Assembly (NCBI GenBank): GCA_025024175.1
Contig: QCXZ01000137.1
Location: 62,150,911-62,214,910, forward strand
Direction of reading: 5' to 3'
Length of the DNA: 64,000 nt
Source of the DNA: Rhyzopertha dominica
Taxonomy: Eukaryota; Arthropoda; Insecta; Coleoptera; Bostrichidae
Positions 43,170 through 57,965 of the stretch are shown in pieces. A program made the position numbers and the translations under genes. Below the pieces are notes generated by a model, which worked only from the letters and a program-made list of their open reading frames with translations, ran no database searches and had not been told where the DNA came from. Each line of letters begins with the position of its first letter. The first letter of the stretch is position 1.

Positions 43170-44480
43170 AAAATTTTGTTCCATAACTGAAAAATTTTGT
43201 TCTATATTTGGATCATCAAAACCTTCTTCATCGATTTGACCAGAACTTTGTTGTGGATAATATTGTTCTTCTGTATTATAATATTCAAAATCGGAAATCT
43301 GCTGTGGATTTTCAGAAAATTTTTGTTCTGCTTGAAAGTTTTTGTTTTCGTGAGAATGTAATTCTTCGGAAATAAAATTTCTAACTTGTCCCGGCCTGGA
43401 TGCAAAGTAATTTGTAGGTCGAAAAGAGGTTTGCTTAGTTGATATCGACATTGGCGTAGGGGTAAACTGTTTTTGAACTGACTGCTGTTTAAGCTGAGTT
43501 CCAAACAACGGTTTAGTTGCAGGTATAGGTTTCGACAAATTTGATTTATCGGCATTGTATTGAAACGGTAAATGATTTTGAAAATTATATTGCCTAGGTA
43601 TGCTTTGTGTTTGAACATTTCTAGAAGTAGACGCTTGAACAAAATTATTCCTGAAGGTAGGTATATTTAAATTATTAAATGGCAATTTCGGTTGCGCAAA
43701 AGTCGGTTTATTTTGAGTAAATACTTTAGGAGTTGACTGTAATTTGCGCATAGTGTCAACGCACTGAAAACTTAAATTTTCATTTTCTAATTTTTGACAT
43801 TTTGCGATTGCTTCTTGCAAATTTTTAATTTCGAACAAACGTAAGTAACTGCGGTATGGATCTTGTAAACCTAATATGAATTGCTTCACAGCTTTGCGCT
43901 CATACATTTTCTTATAAGCAACACTTTCTGATGAATCAGCAACATTAAGGTTAACGTACTGGCATAAGTCGTTAAGACACTGAACAATTTTCGAATACAG
44001 ATCTAAATATGATTCTCTGTTAATTTGGAAGCATGATTCTAAAGCGTTTTCTAAAACAGATTCATCCCTCAAATCACCGTATCTGTTCAGAAGTTCGGTT
44101 CTGATAGTAGTCCAATTAGTAGCATTTGTGTTATTTATGTAATTTGAAGGTTCTCCACGGATTTTTTGTAATACATTTGAATATAACATATGTTCTTGGT
44201 CTGCATTTAATCGGCCTGATAAAAGTGCGACTAAACTGTCAACCGCTTTTAAGAATTTTGATAAATTGGATTGATCATCAAAAATAGGTAAACCGTCCAA
44301 CAAGATTTTTAAGCCTGTGTCAGTAATTGGAGTATTGGTCGTCATGGTAACGGTGTCTAATAAGCACTGATTAGATTCGAAATTGGTTGTTTCACTTACG
44401 TCTAAAGACTGACTAGTTGAAGGTGAATAAGGATTGAATTTTGATTCTTTGATTAATTTCACTTCAAGATTTTTGGGCAT
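43137..44480 (-). CDS. gag: Gag protein
   Basis: An ATG at 44480 opens 447 residues. Residues 45-230 are a helical capsid-like region (LLDGLPIFDD...FILGLQDPYRSYLRLFEI...AIAKCQKLE) like Ty3/gypsy gag. The remainder is rich in Gln, Asn, Pro and Ser with no CCHC zinc knuckle, as usual for errantiviruses. The C-terminal part overlaps the pol frame. Intact. Confidence 0.9.
   Translation of the reverse strand: MPKNLEVKLIKESKFNPYSPSTSQSLDVSETTNFESNQCLLDTVTMTTNTPITDTGLKILLDGLPIFDDQSNLSKFLKAVDSLVALLSGRLNADQEHMLYSNVLQKIRGEPSNYINNTNATNWTTIRTELLNRYGDLRDESVLENALESCFQINRESYLDLYSKIVQCLNDLCQYVNLNVADSSESVAYKKMYERKAVKQFILGLQDPYRSYLRLFEIKNLQEAIAKCQKLENENLSFQCVDTMRKLQSTPKVFTQNKPTFAQPKLPFNNLNIPTFRNNFVQASTSRNVQTQSIPRQYNFQNHLPFQYNADKSNLSKPIPATKPLFGTQLKQQSVQKQFTPTPMSISTKQTSFRPTNYFASRPGQVRNFISEELHSHENKNFQAEQKFSENPQQISDFEYYNTEEQYYPQQSSGQIDEEGFDDPNIEQNFSVMEQNFQFATQADYPT
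43170..43176 (-). promoter_or_regulatory. Candidate gag-pol -1 slippery site
   Basis: On the sense strand the gag codons CAA AAT TTT contain the heptamer A AAT TTT in the register that shifts into the pol frame, about 35 nt before the gag stop. A near-copy of this sequence lies just upstream. Confidence 0.55.
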
Positions 44481-44867
44481 TTAAATATTTAAATTTAAAT
44501 TTGAGTTAATTACTTTGTTTCTCTTAATAACTAAGGAATAGGCTAGGTTAAAATTCAAACTTACAGCGTATACGAAAGAAGCATGTCGTTCGTCGCAATA
44601 GTTCTAAGAATTTTTGTTTCCTTTACCCAGTGTCCTGTACTCTTTCGCCTGGTGTTACCAATAGCTTCGGAGTCCTTGCCTATCTGGTACTTCTGTTAAG
44701 AGCCTTGTCTACAAGTGACGGTTTCTTCTACTTCCGTATCAGCAGGGCTTTGTTTTCCACGATGGAATGATGTCGCTGCTTTGCTGCAAATGATTCGAAA
44801 TTGGCGTTAAAGAATTGAATTCACCAGGTGCTCCCAAGAGTTTCTTCTTATAGGATCCCGTACGCCA

Positions 44868-44885
44868 ATCCTGTTCGCAGCGCCA
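44868..44885 (-). promoter_or_regulatory. Primer binding site, tRNA-Ser-like
   Basis: Sense strand TGGCGCTGCGAACAGGAT begins at the last base of the 5' LTR. It would pair with a tRNA ending ...TCGCAGCG-CCA; the G discriminator points to a tRNA-Ser starting GCTGCGA. The isoacceptor is inferred. Confidence 0.7.
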
Positions 44886-45229
44886 GTTAAATAACGCCTT
44901 ATTGGTGTTACTTTTTCGGCGACTTTTTGATGGTGTTAATCGCAGCGCCACTCTATTATTACGTTAGAGAACGGATTCGTTTTAACGTCACTTAAAAACT
45001 TTGATTTAGTAATTTAGTGTATTTCCTATAAAATACAGTTCTAACGTGATCAAAGTCTAAACAACGAATGAATCGGAAGAAAGTACAATAACCCTATCCT
45101 AGGTGCCTAGCTGATGGATTCGCTGATGCAGCGTGTGACATCAGCTCGCCGCGGCATCACAGAGCCCGGAAGTGTAAGGTAGCGATCCCGGGACGTATTT
45201 GGGCCAGGGGCGTACTCAGGCACATAATT
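44885..45229 (-). repeat. 5' LTR
   Basis: 345 bp, matching 38113-38457 with one visible substitution. Confidence 0.95.
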
Positions 45230-45233
45230 TATA
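45230..45233. repeat. LTR-element target-site duplication, right copy
   Basis: TATA, matching 38109-38112. Confidence 0.8.
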
Positions 45234-45578
45234 TACTTGTAGCCTGACATTCTATTCCTTAGGTTACAGCATGTCTCTCAAGTCGTTTTGTATGTAACCT
45301 ATGCCCTAATAAAGATCTTGACTTTGCTAACTACAAACGTTTTTGACGTTTAATGTCACTACTACTTCGTTTGGACAACGATAAGCTTTATTAGAATGTT
45401 TCTGTGTGTGGCTGTTTACTTATGTCGTTTATATTTGATTTGACAACAGATCAAATAAAGTGTTGTGCTGCATTCTATATTTGAGCAACGATATGCTGTA
45501 GCACTTACATAATATTCTAAGAACAGTCTACACAAATGTTTCTGAATAAAACTGTTTGAGGGTTTTCCTGTATAATGG
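45234..45578. other. Intergenic spacer between LTR element and hAT element
   Basis: 345 bp of AT-rich sequence. No feature recognised. Confidence 0.5.
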
Positions 45579-46451
45579 CTATCCGGCAGGGTTGGCAAAA
45601 AACATGTTTTTTTTATTAAACAAAACAAACAGCTTTTTTTAATTTAATCATGTTTAAATCGTTTTAAACATGTTTTTTTTAATTTAGTTAAAAACATGTT
45701 TAAAACGTTTTAAACACTGTTTTAAACATAAACTCTCATGCAAATTTACTATACATAGTAATGAAAATAAATACGAGCAGATGGCGCGGAGCGTAGCAGT
45801 TGTCTAAAAATCCCTAGATGACTACGATTATCAGTTGTCATTTGTCTTTTTTGTTTACGCAACAATTTTAGTTATTATGAGTCGGTTTCTCTTTTCTATT
45901 TTAAACTAAAATCAACATTGTTCTTAAAATCTAGACAAAATCACATACCCCAATTTAAGGTTACTGGGTTGATTTTAGCTAATATCAATTTTAACAAAGA
46001 GAATAGAAACCGACATTGTCTGTTTAAAAGTTTAAAGTTCAACAGTTACAATGGCGTAGTAGGAACGATGCAGTGTGGAATAACTGACAAAATTAAGGTG
46101 CAAAATGGTAGAATGCGAGCTCAATGCATGAAGTGCAAAAAAGATATGGTTACACTAGTAAAAATGCTGTTATTTTTTATTCTTTGTTTATTGTTTTTTA
46201 TATTCCCAAGTTCTGATAACTATTTGGCTTTTTCTGTATTAAAGATATAATTATCTAGTAAGTGTTGAATGGACCTCTTAGTTATTGTTTTGTAGTATTG
46301 GACCAGAAATACAAATTTTTCTGTTATATTAAGGTTAAGACTTTTAAACAATATAAACTGGTCCATTTTCCTCTAAGTGGATATAAGAGTAATGTTTACT
46401 TCTACAATAGATCTGCCCGAAGTTTATCAAATCCACTATATTTAATGAATA

Positions 46452-46491
46452 GGCAAAGCGCTTTCAGCTGTAATTAGCCATCATCAGTCCC
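46452..46491 (-). ncRNA. Hammerhead-like motif, inverted Penelope arm
   Basis: Minus strand: GGGA, CTGATGA, stem II with loop TAATTAC, GAAA, palindromic AGCGCT, then T and TGCC. The GAAA box is intact, but stem I has one mismatch (GGGA/TGCC). Confidence 0.5.
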
Positions 46492-46724
46492 TCATTGTGT
46501 AAAAAAGAATACAAAAGAATTTATAAACCTGACATTGTCAAAATCAAAACAAGCAAACTTGACTTCAAACGAAAAAGTAGCCTGCATGCCAAAAGCACAA
46601 ACATGAAATCAATGATCAAATAAAGAATTTAGAAAAGGAAAACTAAAATTACAAAAATAATTCAAAATTGCAAAATTACCATTTTGTTCGCAATAAAGAC
46701 AAAATTCCAGTTTTGAATTAATCG

Positions 46725-47066
46725 AGAGTTTATAGTTTTTCTTGTAACGATTGTAATTCTGTTTATATTGGTCAAAGCGGAAGATCTTTTTCAATTAGAG
46801 GCAATGAACACTTGAAACAATATGAAAAATATAAAAATACTGATATAGTTAATACAAATTCTTCATTAGCAAATCATTTATTGTCATTCAAACACACCAC
46901 CTCTTTAAATAATTTAAATTCTTTACATGTTTGTAATAAATCCTCAAAATTAAATTTTCTTGAATTTCTTGAAATATACAAAATTATAGATAACGGTAAT
47001 TTTACAATTTTGAATGATTTTTGTAATTTTAGCTATCCTATTCTAAATTTTTTATTTGATCATTGA
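46725..47066 (+). pseudogene. Penelope-like GIY-YIG endonuclease fragment
   Basis: Reading RVYSFSCNDCNSVYIGQSGR, then FSIRGNEHLKQY, LANHLLSFKH and LNFLEFLEIYKI. CNDC followed by VYIGQSGR is the Penelope endonuclease start, and the closing E-F-L-E-I-Y block matches the C-terminal helix with the catalytic Glu. A stop lies just upstream at the inversion junction, so the RT part is missing. Confidence 0.82.
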
Positions 47067-47183
47067 TTTCATGTTTGTGCTTCTGGCATGCAGGCTATTT
47101 TTTTGTTTGAAGTCAAGATTGCTTATTTCGATTTTGACAATGTCAGGTTTATAAATTCTTTTGTATTCTTTTTTACACAATGA

Positions 47184-47223
47184 GGCACTGATGATGGCTA
47201 ATTATAGCTAAAAGCGCTTTGCC
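47184..47223 (+). ncRNA. Hammerhead-like motif, direct Penelope arm
   Basis: GGCA / CTGATGA / TGGCTA-ATTA-TAGCTA / AAA / AGCGCT-T / TGCC. Stem I (GGCA:TGCC) and stem II (6 bp with one G.T) are perfect, but the GAAA box has become AAAA, so the copy is probably inactive. Confidence 0.5.
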
Positions 47224-47611
47224 TATTCATTAAATATAAAAAATGTTAAAGTTAAATTAAAACTGTTGTATCAATAAAAAGTTTGAAAAAACATTTACGC
47301 ATTTTGTTACTGGGTCTGGTTTTGTATTCAATTCATTTTTAATGCAAATGTGGGGTGACATTATGTAGATATGTAATTGCTAATAATCTTGTCTATCTAT
47401 TTAATATTAATAATTAATAATTAATGAATCACACACAATTGTCAAATTGTCAAAAAACACAGTTTAAAACATTAACAAAAAAACACTGTTTAAAACGAAT
47501 GTTTTAAACATTTGTTTAAAACAAAGTTTTANACAGAAGCGTTGTTTTAAACAAGTTTAAAACATTCTGTTTTAAACATTTTGTTTTAATCATGCCAACC
47601 CTGCTATCCGG

Positions 47612-51331
<3,720 letters not shown>

Positions 51332-51382
51332 CCTGAAACGTTTCACTGCTCTTCGCTGGCAGCATCTTCAGTGATGTTCAGG
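51332..51382 (-). ncRNA. Hammerhead-like motif
   Basis: Minus strand: CCTGA...CTGAAGA, one extra T, stem II GCTGC/GCAGT with loop CAGCGAAGA, GAA, palindromic ACGT, T, TCAGG. The core boxes are complete; stem I CCTGA/TCAGG needs a 6-nt internal loop. Probably a fourth Penelope-type terminus; no coding part was found nearby. Confidence 0.45.
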
Positions 51383-54300
51383 TTTGGTTGGTATAATCTG
51401 AACTCATTTGTTTTGAATATAGTTTATTTTATATCGGGTCTAAAGCAATGTATGCAGGATAATTTGCAACGAATGACAAGCTGACAAGGTTAAATAGAAC
51501 TCGATCATGTACAATAACATTACAACTTGGAATAATTATATAAAAACTACCTGAATAAGAAAAAAGAAGGGCATTAAATTCTGATACAATGGTATGAAGC
51601 AACATATTCTGAAAAAGTTTAAGTTTTCTGAGATGGAAGGTTTTCAAATTAAATCAACTATAATTAATAAGATTTTTGTGAAACTATAAAGTAGCGCGCG
51701 TTTATAAAAAAAGGGTCAAGCAAGCGATGCGGGTTATTATTAGTTATTAATGTAAAAAATTTCATATGAAATCGGCTGGTACAAATTGCATTCTTTACTT
51801 TTCTTATTCTCTTTTCAATCGTTGCGATCTCCATAGACCACGTGTGTTGCTGACAAAGTAATCATTAAATTTACGAAAATTCAACTAAATGTCATAATAT
51901 AAAGGGTATTTTATTTAAACTAACGATGTTGAAATCCATTTCCGGTAAAAACCGAAAGGACCAAAATTTGAGACACAATCTGGAACTACAATCTGAAAAT
52001 CTTCAGAAAAGTATGCCCGTGAGTTTTTCATATAAAATAAGCCAATCATCATGTTTGGAAATTCTAGACGTTCACGATCAAAAATAATGGAACGGCTTAA
52101 ATTGAAAAATTTTGCTCCTTCATCAGCATACTCCTTTTAATAAGCCAAAGCGTGGTCAATGTCTAAACCTAAACCTCTCGGGACTTAAAAATCACTCATA
52201 GTGGAATTTTTCAAACCTTCCTCGTCAACGTGTGATCAAAACGTGTCGGATCACTTGTGGCCGGACCGTTTGCGTCTCAGTTAGAAATAGAATCGTTTGC
52301 TACTGACATATGTAATAACCTGGTGTCAGCTGGACCGTTTGCGGCCCAGGATGTGTGTATACCGCTAAACTTGGCTATACTCAACTGCTACATCTCTTAC
52401 GTATTTGATAAATAAGTCGCAATGTTTCCATACTTTTGTTCTGATAAGTAGGTATAAAATATCCAACAAAACGCACTGGTGAACGAATAACAACGGCATC
52501 ATCGCTTTGGCCGTTTGTTGGTATCGGTGTTAGTCACTGTCAGCGCGTAAATTAGTTTATTAAAAATATTTTTTATTGCCAAAATATTCTATTAATTTAT
52601 TCAGACTATAAAAATTGGCCACTAATTTACAATAGCATCGGAACAAAAAATAGCATACGAAAATATTAATAACAAAATAATAGTGTGTACTTTTTGTCGC
52701 TGCAGTTCAACTCTGCTTAATTTTTCCAGAAAACATGCTATAAAATATTACGTGTACCTGCACCAAATAGAGAAAGACAGAATCTCTCAAAAACTACATG
52801 CAATGAGCGCAACGTGGAAACAGAAATTTAACTGCTTCAAAAATCCCTTTCATTATTTCTTTGGCCTATTTTCTTATCAGTGAAGTAAAAGATTGCTGGC
52901 TAGGCATAATGGTACATTTACAACAATAGTATTTTCAACTATTATTTTATTAAAAACTGGCTTGACGGCGCCATCTTTTCGATGCTATATTGAACAGCAA
53001 ATGGTGCGGAGGGATCGGTTAAATAATTTAATAAGGAGTAAACGAAATCTGTTTTAATTCATATATATTTTAAAAACTATAGCCTTGCATTGTACGTAAC
53101 TATATAGAGTTAGATGACCATGTAAATGAAATTTTAACGAATTATAGCAGAAAGAAAGGTATAGAAAGCGTCTGAGAAGTATAAGTTATAATTACAAATT
53201 TTAATAATAATTATTATATTGTTAATAATTTAATGCAAGTTACTCTTTATGCTAAAGTTATTGTAATTCAGTTTTTTTAATCTGTTAGCAGTGAATAAAT
53301 TATAGAATGCAATAATTTTAAAATTATTTTCCATATACCCATTTTCACGCATTTATCGTTTACAACAGTGTAATATAAAAATACAGCAATTTACTGGTTC
53401 TTAGAATTCATAAAATTCAAATATTTGACGCGTATCATTTTCATACGAAGTACATCTATAATAGATACTATAATAGGTTTTTCATTTTTATGTTGTATAT
53501 TTAAATTAATACCGACGCTTTGAAAATCTGTAAGAAAACAAACTTGGTGACGTTAATAGAATATTTTAAAAGTGAATAAATCGCATAATTATTATTTACC
53601 CATTAAACGTTCTGCCTCTCGAAAATAAAATAAGTCTGCCATACAAAAAAAATGGGTCAGAGATAAAAGATGTTCATTAATTTAAAAAAAAAACATGTTT
53701 AAAGCTTTAAGTACCATTTATTTATTATTTTAGACAAATGGTTTCTTCAATTTTTTTACTATTATATCAGTACTATTTGTACGAGTATCACTTATTTGAA
53801 CCATTAAAAAAATTAATTAATGTTTCGTCAATTTAATAAAATTTTACATTATTATTTTTAGTTGCAAAATTAAATCTAATCGTATTTATTAACTCATATT
53901 TATTTGTTATTTAAAAAAAATGTTTATTTTGGGCAATACAATCATTGGGTACTTAATAATCAAGATAAATATATTTGATTCATACACAAGTACAAATTCA
54001 TTTGTTCCTAAATTTTCGGCTAAAGCGATGAAATCAGTATTACTCGTTCACTAGTTCTTTTTGTTGAACGTCGCAACGTATCAGAACGAAAATCCGCGGG
54101 AAGTAACCCTACCAGTAATTTTGCGACTCTACTTATTAAACTTATACCAAGGTATAAAGAAGTTAATAAGTTAACCATGCACTTGCTAGCAGGAAAAAAT
54201 ATATCAACCGCAATCCGTTCGATATTTGACCGAGGCGCAAGCAGCCCGTATTCATCCAAACGGCTAGGAAAATTCAACCAATGGAAATTTGACGTTAGAG

Positions 54301-55230
54301 CAAGTTCACACTTCAATTACTAGTTTCCACCACCCACTTCATATATTGAAAGAGATCTTATAGATAATTCCAGGGCTCCTAAATAGAACATGAAATCAGG
54401 AGCCTCTTTTAGGTCTCAGCCATCTGTTTTTGTTTTGTTTCCGCCACGCGCACATCTCAGAGCAGCTGTTCACAATAATTTATCAGGCAGTGAGTACAAA
54501 TCAGGAAGAGAAACCATGCCCTGGAACAGTCCGAGTTGACAAGTGCGCTGAAAGGTCTTTAGAAAACTTCATGCTAATTAATTTCGGGGGCCAGAAGTTA
54601 ATTAAAGTCTGGTTACCACGTCGTTTATTATTATTTTACCATGGATTCCCGGACTTAAGCATCCTTTAGATGGGCAGCGATGGAATGTGATAGCCGAGAG
54701 CTGGAATAAATTTTCCAGACATTCCCAGCTTTTAATTCCGGAAAATTGACGCCGATTTTGTATATGAAATTGCGTGGGTAAATACGCGATTCTTTCACCA
54801 AAAAAAACAAAGAACGAGTAATTTTTGCATTAAACGTTTTAAATTTTAGAAACGCCCGCACTTAATTACTAAGGATATTAGAATAATGAAATATCTTTAA
54901 TATTTTCCTTACATAAAAGTGACCTTGCGGAGGAAAATAAATCCTGTCAAAAATATAAAATATATACAAAACTGAAAGTTTAGTATGCGGTCGTTATAAA
55001 TGTAACTTATTAGGAAACAATTTACGAAGTTGTAGGAACGTAGGATTTCGCGGCCAGAGTTAGATTGAAATCTTAGTCTTTTTGGGTTACACTGCGTCTG
55101 ATTTCGGAAGAAGGTCGACGTTTTGCCCGCACTGGCAAGGGGCATCATAACGACAGGAATAACGCGAGAAACTGAACCAAATCCCAAGGAGGAAAGAGGA
55201 ATCTTTGTAAACATTGCTCCTAAATCCATT
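51383..55230. other. AT-rich intergenic stretch
   Basis: GGCCGGACCGTTTGCG near 52238 and GCTGGACCGTTTGCGG near 52329 are a short repeated pair. The minus-strand ORF at 54020-54316 has no motif I can defend. Confidence 0.4.
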
Positions 55231-55490
55231 CTACGCCGCATGAACATGATCAAACCTATCCACAAAAGAGGTGCGTTTTTGAAACATGCAATGCTCAAAA
55301 ATCTTAAAGAAGCTCGAAATTAGAGTAATGGGACGGAAATTGGCAATGTTAGTTATATCCAGTTTCTTATAAATTGGTTTAATACTGCTACATCTGAGAA
55401 CTTTGGGAAATATACCTTGGTTATAAGACAAATTTACTACGAAGGTGTTATAATAAGATGTAAACATTTTTTTTTAAATTAGAATATTAT
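55231..55490 (-). pseudogene. Non-LTR reverse transcriptase fragment
   Basis: The minus strand reads NLSYNQGIFPKVLRCSSIKP, then IYKK, NIANFRPITLISSFFKIFE. This matches the opening of LINE RT domains (N-S...G-FP..LK...V.PI.KKGD...NYRPIS.L....KI.E). The frame breaks downstream, and similarity fades after about 55290. Confidence 0.75.
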
Positions 55491-57480
55491 CCGGGCCCGA
55501 GAAAGTCTTGTTCTTCATTTTGTTAGTAATTGCCAGCTTTTAATATGCTGCATGCTGTGGGAAGAATGTGGGATTTTACTTGCATGCATTATGTTACTTT
55601 TATCTAGATTGTTTGTATCATATGCGTTTGTTACTGAAAGAAAGTGCCATTAATTTGTAAGTTAATATCTTTGTCATGAGGACGAGCTAAGGCCAACCCA
55701 TAATGACTCTCCAAGCATTTCTAAATTATTCATTCTGCGCATACATGTAGACAGGACTGTCTTACAGAAGCATCCGTAGTCTAAAAATTTGTGTGAAACA
55801 TATTATTAATAGGTAATGGTACTTGAAATTATTTCAGCTTTGAGAATCAAATTTAAAACTCAGTTGCTCAAAAGACAATAAATTTTATTAGGGAGATCTG
55901 CAAGGACATTTGTTGGCTGCCTGCCTTTAAAGAAACTTGCTGCAAATAAGTACTACTCTATCCCTTAGTGCCACCTTATTCTCGCAAGTCTGTAATTATA
56001 CTTAACTTAACGAGCTTTTTGATAATGGAGTTGGTGTAACATAAGTATCAAGATTTTTAGCAAACAAATTGCATATTTGTTAAGTGCGTGTTTCCTTAGA
56101 ATGTACATAAGACCTGAATTTGCTACTCTAACTAACAAACCAATAACGCAAGGAACGTAATATGCAACATGTAATCCGATAGCCTTTTGTGCGTTCCGTA
56201 AACATGCTCCTCTTTCATTTCACTACCAGAACAGCCTTGAGCGTACTATTGTATTTACAGTCGCAGTCGGTTGCAAAGTTCATGCAACGTCTGCATATGA
56301 TTGCTGGTATATATACTCAACAAATGTTGACGATATTGCTTACTAGATAGTAGCTATCCACAGGATTATTACTGTACATTTTTTTCATATTTTCTCATAA
56401 ATAATGTCATAATTAGCTTACTGGGGGAAATTTAAAGTTACTGACTGTATTTTCCCATTAAAGGAAGCGTCGCGGATTTAATGACTATTCGTAACAACTT
56501 GATTTATACACCGACACCGTCTGAATTGAAAAACAAAAAAAAATGGGAGAAATATCCTGTTTCCACTGAAGAATTACATAAAAGTTGTAGCAGCACGATA
56601 CTGAAGCCTTATTATTTTTGTACCAACCTTAATATAACAAAGATATTGATAATGAAGCGAAAACTACTGTCACAAGAACTCTTGTACACTCAATCTCTTC
56701 TAACATTTAATTAAATTCTCTCAAAGGTGTACAAAACTGTTAGAAATTATAGAACAGTTAATTACATCTTATCGCCCTTCCCTAAGTTTATAAGAGTTTG
56801 CAAATTATTGATATGTTTCTTTAAATAAAGCACAATATTTTTTATATCGTATTGTTAATGTTGTTAGGCTAAACAAAACCCACAGACACCTGTTGCTTAT
56901 GCTAAGCAAAGTTCCATGGTTTTACAAAAAAGGCACATTCCGTAAAGGCGTTTTTTACAAAGCGATATCATCTCATACCAAGATGCTTTTATGAATGATA
57001 AAGGATTCTTGATCAACTATTTGTTTGTGATGCACCACATATAACCATTTTATACAGCAGTTCTCTATGGAAAGTACATAATTAAAATATAATATTGCTA
57101 CGGTCAGAGCGCGACTTATGCATCTATGCTGATTTGCCCCTTTTTAATTTTCAATTTACCCTGTAGTTCATGTTCGTCAAATCATATCTATACAGACACA
57201 GACTAAAAGCTGAAAATATCAGTACCGGTTTAAAAAAATTAAGTAGGTTATTGTGTGTAATGGTATACAAGCATTTGTTTTACTAGCTTGCAAAACTTTT
57301 ACAAACACTAACAATAAGATCACCCGCATTAAGAACAACTTCAGCTTTCTGCATACCTACATCTGCAAACTGATTAGTATTTTGTACGCCACACAGCGCG
57401 AACGAATCAAGTGTACTGCTTTCTGCGTAACCAGCTTATTGCTAGAGCGCGCGGAAATATTAATCTGAATCGTTAATATT
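55491..57480. other. Intergenic, nothing recognised
   Basis: AT-rich; no domain or repeat supported. Confidence 0.4.
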
Positions 57481-57965
57481 ATTCACGTTTATAGTGAGGT
57501 GTCAACCTCCAACGCATACGTACTTAATGGAACGTGTTCCGATAATTAGCCGCTCCTGGAAAATGCCCCCATCGCGCACATACTTTGCGCTGACCTACTA
57601 CTTCGTGAACCCCACTCTAATTTAGAAGGCGAAACGACCTTGCTCTAATCTGGGCCATGAAAAACATATAAAAAACAGCGGCTCTATAGACTCGAGAGCC
57701 GCGATTGGACTTGAGATTTCTTTCAGGTGCTGTTCAGTTCTCTTCTCCTAAATGCAAAGTGACCTTCATCGTGGCGCTAATTCCCTTATGGAAAGGTGAC
57801 CCCTGAGGAAGTGCTAATCGTCACGCCAAGCGCTAGCTGAATTCCAGGGGGAGTAAACAGGCGTCTCAGCACACGGACACGAGCAGCCGGCACTAGCTCA
57901 GCGAGAACGAGCTTTATATCCGAGAGAGCACGACGCCTGCTGTATCGGATCGAGAAACGATGCTC
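57481..57965. other. GC-richer island with hairpin
   Basis: Composition shifts to higher G+C here. GCGGCTCT/AGAGCCGC (about 57677-57702) forms an 8-bp stem with a 9-nt loop, and a TATA-like CTTTATATCC lies at about 57911. It may be a host regulatory region, an LTR or a TE end; no partner repeat was seen. Confidence 0.3.

Larger units (their letters stand above)
38113..45229 (-). mobile_element. Errantivirus-like Ty3/gypsy LTR retrotransposon
   Basis: A 7117-bp element in minus orientation: 5' LTR (44885-45229), primer binding site, gag, pol in the -1 frame, broken env, polypurine tract and 3' LTR (38113-38457). LTRs are 345 bp and I see one difference (AGCCAGG versus AGCCCGG), indicating recent insertion. 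TATA target choice, a gag without zinc knuckle and an env-like third gene place it with insect errantiviruses. Confidence 0.93.
46437..47238 (+). mobile_element. Penelope-like 3' fragment with inverted terminal copy
   Basis: Arms of about 250 bp at 46437-46690 (minus) and about 46990-47238 (plus) are inverted copies including the end of the coding region, the 3' UTR and a hammerhead-like end. Between them lies only the GIY-YIG part. It sits inside the hAT element, so it was either inserted there or carried by it. Confidence 0.78.
45579..47611. mobile_element. hAT element with 8-bp target duplication, non-autonomous
   Basis: Termini CAGGGTTGGCA (45587) and TGCCAACCCTG (ending 47603) are perfect inverted repeats, flanked by exact 8-bp copies of CTATCCGG (45579-45586 and 47604-47611). 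An 8-bp duplication and this terminus are hallmarks of hAT transposons. Both subterminal regions are packed with GTTTAAAAC/TTTAAACA motifs, likely transposase-binding repeats. No transposase is recognisable; an ORF at 45918-46250 has no known motif. The 2017-bp interior contains a Penelope-like fragment. Confidence 0.88.

Noticed and set aside
54020..54316. Possible LINE tail on the minus strand
   Set aside because: No convincing RT or post-RT motif after reading the other frames.
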